The notes beneath the pieces are model-generated. The model was not told where the DNA came from and did no database searches. It worked only from the letters and a program-made list of their open reading frames with translations. From Asanoa siamensis (lineage in GTDB: Bacteria > Actinomycetota > Actinomycetes > Mycobacteriales > Micromonosporaceae), in assembly GCF_016862555.1 (NCBI RefSeq), contig NZ_BONE01000025.1, positions 1-64,000 of the forward strand: a stretch of 64,000 nt of DNA, in the 5' to 3' direction. Positions 29,432-38,131 of this stretch are shown here, one piece after another; the stretch's first letter is position 1, and the number at the start of each line of letters is the position of its first letter. The translations under genes and the position numbers were made by a program.

Positions 29432-29608
29432 GGACAGTCCCTTCCTGACTTTTCTTGCCAGGCAGGGCGCGCGCCGTCGCGCCTGGTGCCGTAGCGGATT
29501 CCAAATCTGTAAACCGCGGTGGACGACACAGTAAATTAGTTCAGGGACATGTGTCTATAGCTTCTGTCGCAGATGGCATCACTTTTGCCGAGCCGGCGAA
29601 AAGTTGGT
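29432..29608. other. Intergenic region before the PQQ-dehydrogenase gene
   Basis: 177 bp, noticeably more AT-rich than its surroundings around 29505-29565 (AGTAAATTAGTTCAG, TGTCTATAGC), so the promoter of the minus-strand dehydrogenase/ThuA pair probably lies here. I could not assign -35/-10 boxes with confidence. Confidence 0.4.
29581..29603 (-). terminator. Terminator candidate at the end of the Ebo-type operon
   Basis: Near-perfect inverted repeat (ACTTTTGCCG / CGGCGAAAAGT, one bulged base) directly after the stop of the polyprenyl synthase gene, the last gene of the eight-gene operon. Confidence 0.5.
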
Positions 29609-30679
29609 CTAGAGCTGCCGGTTGACGGCCTCGGAAGCCAGGGCGGTGAGCACCGGGAGGGCCTCCGCGGAGACCGGGGCGTCCGCCAGCGCGCCGAGCG
29701 CCGCGTCGGTCCGCACCTTGATCATCTGCTCGATCCGGTCCAGGGCGCCGGTGTCGATGATGATCTGCCGCAACTCGGCCGCGCCCTCGGGGTCGAGGTC
29801 GGGGTTGCCGAACAGCTCCTTGAGGCGGCGCTGCTGGTCCCGGTCGGCGCTGCCCCGGGCCAGCGCCATCATCACGGTCGGCTTGCCCTCACGCAGGTCG
29901 TCGAGGATCGACTTGCCGGTCACGGCGGGGTCGCCGAACACGCCCAGCACGTCGTCCCGGAGCTGGAACGCGTCGCCCAGGGGGTCGCCGAACGCCGCCA
30001 GCGCGGCCAGGGCCTCGTCGCCGGCACCGGCCAGCGCCGCGCCGATCTGCAGCGGCCGGGTCACGGTGTAGCGGGCGGCCTTCATCCGGATGACGGTCAG
30101 GGCGCTGGCCACCGAGCCGTCGCCGACGCCCGACACCAGGTCGAGGTACTGGCCGGCGATCACCTCGGTACGCATGATCGCGAACACGCCGTACCCCTGG
30201 TGCACCTGCTCGGCGCCCAGCCCGCACTCGTGGAACATCTGGTCGGCCCAGGCCGCGCAGAGATCGCCGCAGAGCAGCGCGGTGTTGCGCCCGTAGGAGG
30301 CGGGGTCGCCGCGCCACGACGAGCGGGTGTGCAGGTCGGCGAAGAGCCGGTGCACCGACGGCTCGCCGCGCCGGCGGTCGCTGCCGTCCATGATGTCGTC
30401 GTGGATCAGGGCGAACGCGTGGAACAGCTCCAGCGCCGCCGACGCCGCGATGATCGGGGTGCCGTCGACACCCCCGGCCGAACGCCAACCCCAGTAGCAG
30501 AACAGCGGCCGGAGCCGCTTCCCGCCGGCCAGCACGAAGCGGTGCAGCGTCGTGAAGACGCCGCGCGGCGCACCGTCGGGCCAGTCCGGGTCCTGGCGTT
30601 CCAGGAACGCGGCCAGCTCGGCGTCGAAACGCGCGCGCAGCTCCGCGGCGTCCACGGGGCGGACGTCGACCGTCATCAT
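29609..30679 (-). CDS. Polyprenyl diphosphate synthase of the Ebo-type operon
   Basis: 356 aa trans-prenyltransferase. GGKRLRP near residue 53, first aspartate motif HDDIMD (near 94), then QLRDDVLGVFGDPAVTGKSILDDLREGK, all intact. It differs clearly from the hopanoid-operon enzyme and has the longer loop after the first motif (RLFADLHTRSSWRGDPASYGRN) often seen in GGPP synthases. Being last in the operon, coupled by overlap to the phosphodiesterase gene, it probably makes the prenyl donor for the UbiA enzyme of the same operon. Two tandem ATGs (30679, 30676) follow an AAGGAGG site; the second has better spacing. Confidence 0.88.
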   Translation of the reverse strand: MMTVDVRPVDAAELRARFDAELAAFLERQDPDWPDGAPRGVFTTLHRFVLAGGKRLRPLFCYWGWRSAGGVDGTPIIAASAALELFHAFALIHDDIMDGSDRRRGEPSVHRLFADLHTRSSWRGDPASYGRNTALLCGDLCAAWADQMFHECGLGAEQVHQGYGVFAIMRTEVIAGQYLDLVSGVGDGSVASALTVIRMKAARYTVTRPLQIGAALAGAGDEALAALAAFGDPLGDAFQLRDDVLGVFGDPAVTGKSILDDLREGKPTVMMALARGSADRDQQRRLKELFGNPDLDPEGAAELRQIIIDTGALDRIEQMIKVRTDAALGALADAPVSAEALPVLTALASEAVNRQL

Positions 30680-32082
30680 CCCTCCTTGGGACCAGCCGGC
30701 AGTACTCCGGCGAGGCGCAGCAACAGATCCTTGACCTCGGTGGCGGCGAACCGCTCCTCGGCCACGGTGGGGTCGGAACAGAGCAGCACCGGCCCGTCGG
30801 CGGGATCCGCCGGGAGCCGGCCGTGCGAGCCCTTCACCGCGCGGGCGCCCGCGTCGAGCCCGACCACGCTCATCAGGTAGCGCATGCCGAGCTTCTTGCG
30901 GGCCAGCGCGACCGCGGCGCGGCCCTTGGCCTTCCCCGGGTTCTCGGGGTCGAAGAAGAGCTCCGCCGGGTCGTACCCGGGCTTGCGGTGGATCTCCACG
31001 AGCCGCGCGAAGTCGGGCGCCTTCGCGTCGTCGAGCCAGTAGTAGTAGGTGAACCAGGCGTCCGGCTCGGCGACCAGCACCAGCTCGCCGGCCCGCTCGT
31101 GGTCGAGGCCGGCGGCCGCCTTGCCGTCACCGTCGAGCACCTCGGCCACGCCCGGCAGCGCCTCGCAGAGCTTGCGTACCGCCGGGACGTCGGCCTTGTC
31201 CTTCACGTACACGTGGGCGATCTGGTGGTCGGCGACCGCGAACGCGCGTGAGGTCCACGGGTCCAGGTATTCCATGCCGTCCTGGGTGTAGACCCGCAGC
31301 AGGCCCTCGGAGCGGAGCAGGCGGTTGACGTCGACGGGGCGGGACACGTCGGTGATGCCGTACTCCGAGAGCACCACGACGGTCGCGCCGCGCCGCTGCG
31401 CCGCGTCGAGCAGCGGGCCGATCTCCGCGTCGAGCGCCGAGGCGGCCGTCGCGGCCTGGGACGCACCCGGGCCGTACCGCTGGAGGTCGTAGTCGAGGTG
31501 CGGCAGGTAGACCAGCGTCAGGTCGGGCAGGTGCGTGGCCAGCAGCTGCTCGGCCGCGCGGCGGATCCACCGGGACGAGGCGATGCCGGCGTTCGGGCCC
31601 CAGTAGGTGAACAGCGGGAACTCGCCGAGCGCGCCGGTCAGCTCGTCGTGCAGCTCCGGCGGGTCGGTGTAGCAGTCCGGCTCCTTGCGGCCGTCGGCGT
31701 AGTAGATCGGGCGGGGCGTGACGGTCCAGTCCACGTCCGCGCCCATCGCGTACCACCAGCAGACGTTGGCCACCGTGTAGCCGGGATGGGCCCTGCGGGC
31801 GGCCTGCCAGACCTTCTCGCCGCCCATCAGGGCGTGGTGCTGCCGCCAGAGGAAGACCTCGCCGAGGTCGCGGAAGTACCAGCCGTTGCCGACGATCCCG
31901 TGCCCGGACGGCGTTTCGCCGGTCAGGAACGTGGCCTGCGCCGAGCAGGTGACCGCGGGCAGCACGGTGCCCAGCTCGGCCTGGAAGCCGCGCTCGGCGA
32001 CCCCGCGCAGCCGTGGCATGCGCTCCAGCAGCCGCGGCGTCAGGCCGACGACGTTGATGACGACCAGTGGTGTGGGGCTCAT
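30676..32082 (-). CDS. eboF: Type I phosphodiesterase / alkaline-phosphatase-superfamily protein (EboF-like)
   Basis: 468 aa. Alkaline-phosphatase superfamily fold with the nucleophile region LPAVTCSAQATFLTGETPSGHGIVGNGW (Thr nucleophile near residue 44) and later metal-ligand regions (LPHLDYDLQRYGPG, VLSEYGITDV, DHQIAHVYV). Such enzymes cleave nucleotide or phospho-headgroup diesters. No signal peptide is seen, so a cytosolic role in the Ebo pathway is more likely than secretion. It overlaps the EboE stop by 4 bp (ATGA) and the polyprenyl synthase start. The symbol is assigned from operon context and fold. Confidence 0.8.
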   Translation of the reverse strand: MSPTPLVVINVVGLTPRLLERMPRLRGVAERGFQAELGTVLPAVTCSAQATFLTGETPSGHGIVGNGWYFRDLGEVFLWRQHHALMGGEKVWQAARRAHPGYTVANVCWWYAMGADVDWTVTPRPIYYADGRKEPDCYTDPPELHDELTGALGEFPLFTYWGPNAGIASSRWIRRAAEQLLATHLPDLTLVYLPHLDYDLQRYGPGASQAATAASALDAEIGPLLDAAQRRGATVVVLSEYGITDVSRPVDVNRLLRSEGLLRVYTQDGMEYLDPWTSRAFAVADHQIAHVYVKDKADVPAVRKLCEALPGVAEVLDGDGKAAAGLDHERAGELVLVAEPDAWFTYYYWLDDAKAPDFARLVEIHRKPGYDPAELFFDPENPGKAKGRAAVALARKKLGMRYLMSVVGLDAGARAVKGSHGRLPADPADGPVLLCSDPTVAEERFAATEVKDLLLRLAGVLPAGPKEG

Positions 32083-33266
32083 GAGCGTGCTCCTGCGGTC
32101 TCGGACAGGCCCAGGCCGACCAGGGTGTCCCGGGCGAAGGCGAGCTCGGCGGCGATGCCGTCGGCCAGTGCCGCGTCGCCGTCGGGGCGGCGGGCCGGGG
32201 GCAGCACGCCCCAGGTGTACGTCTCGACGTCCAGGTGGTCGCAGAGCGCGGTGGGGCCGCCGACCAGCTCGCCGAGGGCGGCATCGAGCACCGGCACGGT
32301 CGAGGTCAGCGGCGGCACGGGGTCGGCGTGCAGGGGCACGTGGTAGTGCACCCGCCAGGCGCCGGACAGGTCGCGGTCGAGCGCCTCGTCGAGGTCGTCG
32401 GCCGCGCTCGTCGGGTCGGCGGGGTCGGTGGCGCCGGCGGTCGCGGCGGACCGGGTCTGGTGCAGGAACCGGGGCTCGACGTACTCGGTCAGGGTGTCGC
32501 GGGCGGCGACCGGGTCGATGGCCTCCAGCGCGGCGGAGACCTGCACCTTGACCACCGGGATGCCGGCCGCGCGCAGCCGCCCGACCGCCTCGGCCGGGTC
32601 TTCCCAGGCGCAGGCCAGGTGGGCCAGGTCGAGGCAGACGCCGATCCGGTCGGTGTCGATGTTCGCGAGGTGCCGCACCGCCTGCGCGGTCGACTCGACG
32701 ACGCAGCCGGGTTCGGGTTCGAAGGCCACGCGTACGGCCCGGCCGGTCTCCCACGCCATCCGGGCGAGGCCGGTGCTCAGCCGCCCGAGGATCCCCTCGG
32801 CCGCGTTCGCCTGGGTCTGGTCCCAGGGCTCGCGCCAGGCGAACGGCAGCGTGGAGATGGAGCCCCGGCTGGCGTCGTCCGGCATCAGGTCGAGCAGGAT
32901 CCGGGCGAGGTCGAGGGTGTAGTCGAGGCGCGCCGGCGTGGTCCAGTCAGGGTGGTAGACGGCCTGCTTGACGACGGGCGCGTGGAACGACTGGTACGGG
33001 AAGCCGTTGAGCGTCACCACCTCCAGGCCACGCGCGTCCAGCTCGGCCCGGAGCTGGCGGCGCAGCCGGCCGTAGTTCGCCAGCTCCGCGGCGACCGGGG
33101 CGGGCAGCCAGAGCCCGAGGCCGAGCAGGTCGGCGCCGAGCCGCTCGCGCACCTTCACGGCGTACGTGTCGAGCTGGCCGACGATCCCGGCGAAGTCCTC
33201 CGCCGGGTGCACGTTGGTGCAGTAGCTGAGATGGACGGTCTGGCCGTCCCGGTGGCGCAGGCGCAT
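32079..33266 (-). CDS. eboE: Metabolite traffic protein EboE (xylose-isomerase-like)
   Basis: 395 aa. After a short N-terminal extension the protein has the characteristic EboE opening (LSYCTNVHPAEDFAGIVGQLDTYAVKVRERLG), then WLPAPVAAELA, LNGFPYQSFHAPVVKQAVY, a metal-ligand region VAFEPEPGCVVES and CLDLAHLACAWEDP, which are TIM-barrel sugar-isomerase-like motifs. EboE is known from ebo clusters of bacteria and algae; in cyanobacteria ebo genes are needed to export the scytonemin monomer to the periplasm. Its biochemical reaction is unknown. It overlaps both neighbours, within a single transcription unit. Confidence 0.9.
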   Translation of the reverse strand: MRLRHRDGQTVHLSYCTNVHPAEDFAGIVGQLDTYAVKVRERLGADLLGLGLWLPAPVAAELANYGRLRRQLRAELDARGLEVVTLNGFPYQSFHAPVVKQAVYHPDWTTPARLDYTLDLARILLDLMPDDASRGSISTLPFAWREPWDQTQANAAEGILGRLSTGLARMAWETGRAVRVAFEPEPGCVVESTAQAVRHLANIDTDRIGVCLDLAHLACAWEDPAEAVGRLRAAGIPVVKVQVSAALEAIDPVAARDTLTEYVEPRFLHQTRSAATAGATDPADPTSAADDLDEALDRDLSGAWRVHYHVPLHADPVPPLTSTVPVLDAALGELVGGPTALCDHLDVETYTWGVLPPARRPDGDAALADGIAAELAFARDTLVGLGLSETAGARS

Positions 33267-34120
33267 CAGCTGCCCCCGCGCAGGATCGAGTTGCCCTCGA
33301 ACAGCGGGCCCCGCTCGGCCTGGTCGTCCTCGAGCTCCAGCTTCCCGGACTGGCCGTAGAACTCGACCGGGTTGCGCCAGAACACCAGGTCCACGTCGTC
33401 CTCGGTGAAACCCTGGGCGAGCATCAGGTCGGCCGTCTCGCGGGTCAGCAGCGGGTCGGAGCGGCCCCAGTCGGCGGCCGAGTTGACCAGCACCCGGTCG
33501 GTGCCGAACTCCTTGAGGATCTCGACCATCCGCGGCGGCGACATCTTGGTGTCCGGGTAGATCGAGAAGCCGGCCCAGCAGCCGGACTCCTTGACGGTTC
33601 TTACGGTCACCTCGTTGAGATGGTCGATGGCGACCCGACCGGGCTCGATCCCGGACTCGGCGACCACCTTGATGCTGCGTTCGGTGCCGCGCGCCTTGTC
33701 GCGGTGCGGCGTGTGGACGAGGGCCGGCAGCTCGTGCGCGATCGCGAGCTGGAGCTGCGCGGCGAACGCGGTCTCCTCCTCGGCCGTCATCGAGTCGTAC
33801 CCGATCTCGCCGACCGCCACGACCCGGTCCTTCTCGAGATAGCGCGGCAGCACCTCGAGGACGTCCGCGCAGCGCGGGTCGTTGGCCTCCTTGGGGTTCA
33901 GCGCGATGGTGGCGTGGTGGCGGATGCCGAACTGGCTGGCCCGGAACGGCTCCCAGCCGACCAGCGCGTCGAAGTAGTCGGTGAACGAGCCCACCGAGGT
34001 GCGCGGCTGGCCGAGCCAGAACGCGGGCTCGACGAGCGCCCGCACCCCGGCTGCGGCCATCCGCTCGTAGTCGTCGGTCGTCCGCGAGGTCATGTGGATG
34101 TGGGGGTCGAAGATGCGCAT
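33266..34120 (-). CDS. eboB: TatD-like metal-dependent hydrolase (EboB-like)
   Basis: 284 aa amidohydrolase-superfamily protein. The N-terminus has the metal-binding HxH (MRIFDPHIHMTSR, H7 and H9), followed by GEIGYDS (conserved Glu), VHTPHRD (His ligand), IDHLNE (His) and the late Asp (LVNSAADWG). This is the order seen in TatD nucleases and related hydrolases. The ATG at 34120 overlaps the eboA stop by one base; GTG at 34123 is an alternative giving one extra residue. The assignment as EboB rests on its place next to EboA. Confidence 0.83.
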   Translation of the reverse strand: MRIFDPHIHMTSRTTDDYERMAAAGVRALVEPAFWLGQPRTSVGSFTDYFDALVGWEPFRASQFGIRHHATIALNPKEANDPRCADVLEVLPRYLEKDRVVAVGEIGYDSMTAEEETAFAAQLQLAIAHELPALVHTPHRDKARGTERSIKVVAESGIEPGRVAIDHLNEVTVRTVKESGCWAGFSIYPDTKMSPPRMVEILKEFGTDRVLVNSAADWGRSDPLLTRETADLMLAQGFTEDDVDLVFWRNPVEFYGQSGKLELEDDQAERGPLFEGNSILRGGS

Positions 34121-34731
34121 CACGCCTCCTTCCGCAACGCCGTGCCGGACAGCCGGTTGAGCAGTCCGGTGGCGTCGGGTGCCATCGGCCGCCCGGCGGC
34201 GGCCCGTTCCTCCGCCAGCCCGGCGAGCATCACCCGCAGCTCCTCGTCGGCGCGGGCGTCGAGCTGGTCCACGATGGACAGCGGGAGGCCCATGAACACG
34301 CACTTGAGCACCGCCTGCCGCCAGGTGGCGGCGTCCAGGTGGGCCGCGTACGGGCCGAGGGCGGCGCCGACCAGGCGGGTGTCGTTGGTGCGGATCGCGT
34401 CGTGCAGCAGGGGCACGGCCGCGTCGCCGATCGGCAGCAGCGGCAACGCCCGCAGCACGGCGCGCTTCTCGTTGGCGTCGCCGTAGCGGTACAGCCGTTC
34501 CGCCTCGGCCGCGACCCGGTCACCGGGTAGCGCGGCCAGCAGCAGCGCGCGGGCCGCCTCGTCGGCGGTCCAGCCGGGCAGGCCGGCCAGCGGTGCCCGG
34601 CCGCAGGCGCGGGCGGCGCGCGGGAACAGCCGGGCGACGGCACCAGGGTCGGCCTCGACCTGGCGGACGGCCTCGTCGACCCAGTCGACCGCGGCGGGTG
34701 GCAGTGGGGCACGGAGTTCGTCGGGTTTCAT
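34120..34731 (-). CDS. eboA: EboA domain-containing protein
   Basis: 203 aa, alpha-helical, no membrane segment. The region RLYRYGDANEKRAVLRALPLLP... LLHDAIRTNDTRLVGAALGPYAAHLDAATWRQAVLKCVFMGLPLSIVDQLDARAD is the diagnostic EboA block; the conserved KCVFMGLPL is intact. EboA has no known activity but is a marker of ebo clusters. It overlaps the upstream isomerase gene by 4 bp and touches eboB, so all are translated from one mRNA. Confidence 0.88.
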   Translation of the reverse strand: MKPDELRAPLPPAAVDWVDEAVRQVEADPGAVARLFPRAARACGRAPLAGLPGWTADEAARALLLAALPGDRVAAEAERLYRYGDANEKRAVLRALPLLPIGDAAVPLLHDAIRTNDTRLVGAALGPYAAHLDAATWRQAVLKCVFMGLPLSIVDQLDARADEELRVMLAGLAEERAAAGRPMAPDATGLLNRLSGTALRKEA

Positions 34732-35588
34732 CGGAACGCTCCTCCCGTACTGGCGGCGGTCCGGGTTTCGAAGGCTCTGCGGAGGAAGTCGATGGAGCGG
34801 GCGGCGACGTCCGGGGCCGCGTGCGAGTGCCGGGGCAGCTCGACCGCGACCAGGCCGGTGTAGCCCGCCTCGTCGAGGGCGCGCAGCACGGGCGGGAAGT
34901 CGATCTCGCCGGTGCCGAACTCCAGGTGTTCGTGGGTGCCCCGGCGCATGTCGTCGATCTGCACGTTGACCAGGTGGTCGGCGACCGCGGTGACGCAGTC
35001 GGGCACCGGGTCGGGCTCGAGGCAGCGGCAGTGTCCGATGTCGAGGGTGATGCCGAAGCGGGGCGGCGCGCCGAGCGCGGCGTGCAGCCGGCGCCAGTCG
35101 CCGATGTCCTCGACGAACATGCCGGGCTCGGGCTCGAAGCCGAGCGTGACGTCCCGTTCCTCGGCCGCCGCCAGCGTCGCCGCGCAGCCGTCGACCAGGC
35201 GCTGCCAGGCGGTGTCCGGGTCGACCGACGGCGGGCGGATGCCGCTCCAGAACGAGACCGCCTCGGCGCCCAGGTCGGCGCCGACCGCGACGGCCCTGCG
35301 GAGGAAGTCGAGGCGCGGCGCCGGGTCGTCGTGCAGCAGGGTCGGCGCGTGCTTGTGCCAGGGGTCGAGCAGGTAGCGGGCACCCGTCTCGATGACGACC
35401 CCGAGCCCGAGCTCCGCGAGCCGGTTGCCGACCGCGGCCACCCGGGCCGGCAGGCCCGGCGCGAACGGGTCGAGGTGGTCGGTGTCGAGGGTCAGCGCGA
35501 CACCCTCGTAGCCCAGGTCGGCGATCACCGCGAGGGCGTCGTCCAGGCGGTGGTTGGCGAAGCCGTTGGTGCCGTAGCCGAACCTCAT
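34728..35588 (-). CDS. Sugar-phosphate isomerase/epimerase in the Ebo-type operon
   Basis: 286 aa xylose-isomerase-like TIM barrel: LGYEGVALTLDTDHLDPF near the N-terminus, metal-ligand segments TLGFEPEPGMFVEDI and GITLDIGHCRC, then VNVQIDDMRRGTHEHLEFGTGEIDF and GLVAVELPRHSH. It resembles iolE/hyi-type isomerases. It sits between the UbiA prenyltransferase and eboA with 4-bp overlaps each side, so it should act on the same small-molecule scaffold, perhaps rearranging the inositol- or sugar-derived head. The exact substrate is unknown. Confidence 0.82.
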   Translation of the reverse strand: MRFGYGTNGFANHRLDDALAVIADLGYEGVALTLDTDHLDPFAPGLPARVAAVGNRLAELGLGVVIETGARYLLDPWHKHAPTLLHDDPAPRLDFLRRAVAVGADLGAEAVSFWSGIRPPSVDPDTAWQRLVDGCAATLAAAEERDVTLGFEPEPGMFVEDIGDWRRLHAALGAPPRFGITLDIGHCRCLEPDPVPDCVTAVADHLVNVQIDDMRRGTHEHLEFGTGEIDFPPVLRALDEAGYTGLVAVELPRHSHAAPDVAARSIDFLRRAFETRTAASTGGAFR

Positions 35589-36445
35589 GTGGCGGCCACC
35601 TTCCGGGTCAGCCGCCGGGCCAGCGGCGCGGCCGCGGCGACGAGCGCGCCCGGTGCCGGTGCGCCGGCGCCCGCGGCCAGCGCGCCCTGCAGGGCCGGCA
35701 GCGAGGTGATGCCGGCACCCACGGCCGCGCGGACGACCGGGGCCGACGGGTCGGCCGCCGCCCGGAGCTGTGCGGCGCCGTAGCGGGCGGCGTACCAGCC
35801 GGCGAGCGCGGCCGGCACCAGTGCCCGCCAGCCCCGCTGCCGCCCAGGGCGCACCGCGGCGGCGGTCACCGCCGCGGTGCCGGCCAGCGTGACGACCGGC
35901 AGCAGGTGGTCGGCGCCGGACACCTCCTTCTGGGAGAGGGCCGTGACCGTGTACGTGTGCGCGGCGACCAGCGCCGCGGCCGGGACCGCCCGAGCGACCC
36001 GGCCGCCGGACGCGCCGAGCAGCACGTCCAGGCCCCGGCAGGCGGCCATCACCGCCGGGCCGGCCGGGGTGTTCTTCGCCTTGACGTCGTACGCCCAGAC
36101 GGCGGCGGCCAGGGGCACGGCGACGGACAGGGCCCGCCGGCCGCCGGTCAGCCCGGCCAGGCCGACGCCTGCCGCGGTCAACCCGACCGCGACGGCGAGC
36201 GCCTGGGCGGGCGTGACCCGGCCGCTGGGGATCGGGCGTTCCGGGCGCTCCTTGGCGTCGAGCTCCCGGTCGGCCCAGTCGTTGGCGGCCATGCCGGCCC
36301 AGTAGAGCAGCACCGAGGAGCCGGCGAGGGCGGGTGTGCGGGCGCGCAGCACGCCCGCGGCCGCCGCGCCGGCCACCACGTCACCGGGCACCGAGAGCCC
36401 GGCCGGTGCCCGGACCAGCTCGGCGTAGTCCGCGAGGGTGGGCAT
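35585..36445 (-). CDS. eboC: UbiA-family prenyltransferase (EboC-like, SCO-type)
   Basis: 286 aa membrane protein with about eight or nine hydrophobic helices. The first prenyl-diphosphate-binding motif NDxxDxxxD is complete (N55-D56-WA-D59-REL-D63); the second is represented by YDVKAKNTPAGPAVMAACRGLDVLLG. UbiA enzymes move a prenyl chain from a diphosphate donor onto an acceptor. The donor is likely made by the synthase at the operon's end, and the acceptor could be the inositol-phosphate product of the adjacent gene. It starts one base after the inositol-phosphate synthase stop and overlaps the isomerase start by 4 bp. Confidence 0.85.
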   Translation of the reverse strand: MPTLADYAELVRAPAGLSVPGDVVAGAAAAGVLRARTPALAGSSVLLYWAGMAANDWADRELDAKERPERPIPSGRVTPAQALAVAVGLTAAGVGLAGLTGGRRALSVAVPLAAAVWAYDVKAKNTPAGPAVMAACRGLDVLLGASGGRVARAVPAAALVAAHTYTVTALSQKEVSGADHLLPVVTLAGTAAVTAAAVRPGRQRGWRALVPAALAGWYAARYGAAQLRAAADPSAPVVRAAVGAGITSLPALQGALAAGAGAPAPGALVAAAAPLARRLTRKVAAT

Positions 36446-37591
36446 TCAGCGCTCCTGCTCCGCCAGCCCGGCGACGAAGGTGCGCAACAGGTTCCACTGC
36501 TCGGTGAGCCCGTGCGGCACGTCGCCGATCGGGTCCTTGAAGAAGAAGGCCAGCTCGGTCAGGGGTCCCTGCCGGCCGGCCCGGTGTGCGGCGGTGGTGA
36601 GCCGCGCGAGGTCGAGGATCAGCGGCGCGGCCAGGGCCGAGTCGCAGCCGTGCCAGGAGAACTCCATCCGCATGCGGACACCCAGGAAGCCGGCGAAGCT
36701 GACGAGGTCCCAGGCGGTCTTGAAGTCGCCGAGGTCGTCGACGTACTCGATGCGGGTGTTGCCCTCGGGTTCGTAGCCCAGGGTCTCCGCGAGGACCCGC
36801 TGCTTGCTCGCCGACTTGGCGGCGTTGGGGCCGGGTGCCGCCAGGTTGGCGCCGTCGCCGCCGCCCAGCAGGTTGAGGCCGGACCAGCTGCGCACGGCGA
36901 GGTTGCGGTGGGCGAACATCGGCGCGAGCACCGACTTGACCAGCGTCTCGCCGGTCTTGCCGTCGTGCCCGGCGTACGGCAGGCCGGTCTCCCGCGCGAG
37001 CGCGTCGAGGGCCGGCAGCCGCGCGCCGGTGGACGGGGTGAAGTCCACGTAGGACGCACCCGCCGTGAAGGCGGCGTACGCGGCGAGCGAGCTGCCCGGC
37101 AGCGGTGCGTTGCCGGCGGCGAGCTCCGCGCGGAGCAGGTCGAGGTCGCCGTGCGCGGGCAGCGGCTCGGGCAGCGACTCGGTCGTGGAGACGTTGACCA
37201 CCACCACCCGCTCCAGGCCCAACCGGTCGCGGAACGCGGTGATGTCGGCGGCCAGCGCGGCCGCCGTCTCGGCCTGCGTCCCGCCGACGGGCACGGTGCG
37301 GATGTTCTCTTCGACGGCGGCCAGGTCCGCGGCGACGGCGGCGACCAGCCGGGGCGGGACGACACCCGCCTCGCCGAGGGTCTCGGCCTTCTTGGCCAGG
37401 CATGTGGTGACGACGTCATGACCGCCGAACGCCAGGTCGGCGATCGGTGGCAACGCTGATCCGCGCAGATCGGGATGCTCCGTCACGCATCCGGTCGGCT
37501 CGGCGAGCCCGGCGCGTAGCGCCAAGGCCCCGACCATGCTGGTGGTCGCGACGGATCCGCGCGCGCCTACCAGCCAGACACCCGTGCTCAT
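36446..37591 (-). CDS. ino1: Inositol-3-phosphate (myo-inositol-1-phosphate) synthase
   Basis: 381 aa. N-terminal NAD-binding motif GVWLVGARGSVATTSMVGALAL, then NVSTTE, the core KTGETLVKSVLAPMFAHRNLAVRSWSGLNLLGGGDG, and the C-terminal RMEFSWHGCDSALAAPLILDLARL match NAD-dependent inositol-phosphate synthases, which isomerise glucose-6-phosphate. I chose the ATG at 37591 (AGGAGGGA ribosome site upstream). It is first in the operon and takes the place that the dehydroquinate-synthase-like EboD occupies in other ebo clusters; both enzyme types are NAD-dependent cyclases of sugar phosphates. Confidence 0.88.
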   Translation of the reverse strand: MSTGVWLVGARGSVATTSMVGALALRAGLAEPTGCVTEHPDLRGSALPPIADLAFGGHDVVTTCLAKKAETLGEAGVVPPRLVAAVAADLAAVEENIRTVPVGGTQAETAAALAADITAFRDRLGLERVVVVNVSTTESLPEPLPAHGDLDLLRAELAAGNAPLPGSSLAAYAAFTAGASYVDFTPSTGARLPALDALARETGLPYAGHDGKTGETLVKSVLAPMFAHRNLAVRSWSGLNLLGGGDGANLAAPGPNAAKSASKQRVLAETLGYEPEGNTRIEYVDDLGDFKTAWDLVSFAGFLGVRMRMEFSWHGCDSALAAPLILDLARLTTAAHRAGRQGPLTELAFFFKDPIGDVPHGLTEQWNLLRTFVAGLAEQER

Positions 37592-38036
37592 GGTGTCCCT
37601 CCTGCTCGCTGTGCTAGGTCTTGTCCCCCGTGTGCGAAACGCTCGTGGTGCGTCGGCATGGGCCCCGCCCGCCCGGACCGGCTCGGGATGGCACCCCGGA
37701 AACGGCGTCGGAGTCGGCGGCAACGACGCCGGATCCGGACCCGGTCGGACCCGGGCGGACGGGGCTTTGGCAGACAGGGCCGGTCGGCGTCGCGGCCCTG
37801 CCTCCCCCGCTTCATGCCGGGGGTCAATAAGGTGGCGGGCTCGCGACCGCGCCGGAGGAAGAGTGGAGGGGGTGTGGCGGACGGCTCATGGTGCCCTCCG
37901 GGGTCAGTGGGGCGGGCGCCATAGGGCACCGGCTCGTGGGCGCGAACGGTGTGACGCTGGAGTGGCTGACCCGTGGCGAGATGCCTCGTTCGCCAAGGTT
38001 CGTGCAGTTGTCGGGGTTCTCGGTGCTTGCTCGTTT

Positions 38037-38084
38037 TCGGTGGTGCTTCTCGGTGGTGCTTCTCGGTGGTGCTTCTCGGTGGTG
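38037..38084. repeat. 13-bp tandem repeat, 3.7 copies
   Basis: The unit TCGGTGGTGCTTC is repeated three times exactly and then partly (TCGGTGGTG). Degenerate versions precede it from about 38010. It lies immediately beside the terminator hairpin. Confidence 0.8.
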
Positions 38085-38093
38085 CGGTCGGTG

Positions 38094-38131
38094 TCCGGTG
38101 CGACCGGGAATCCCGGTCCGGTCGCACCGGA
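38094..38131 (-). terminator. Strong terminator hairpin after the sugar-uptake operon
   Basis: Perfect 14-bp inverted repeat (TCCGGTGCGACCGG, 38094-38107; complement at 38118-38131) around a 10-nt loop, 77 bp past the stop of the minus-strand dehydrogenase gene. Confidence 0.75.

Noticed and set aside
38037-38084. Direct repeats as a small CRISPR array
   Set aside because: Repeats are contiguous without spacers, only 13 bp long, and there are no cas genes.
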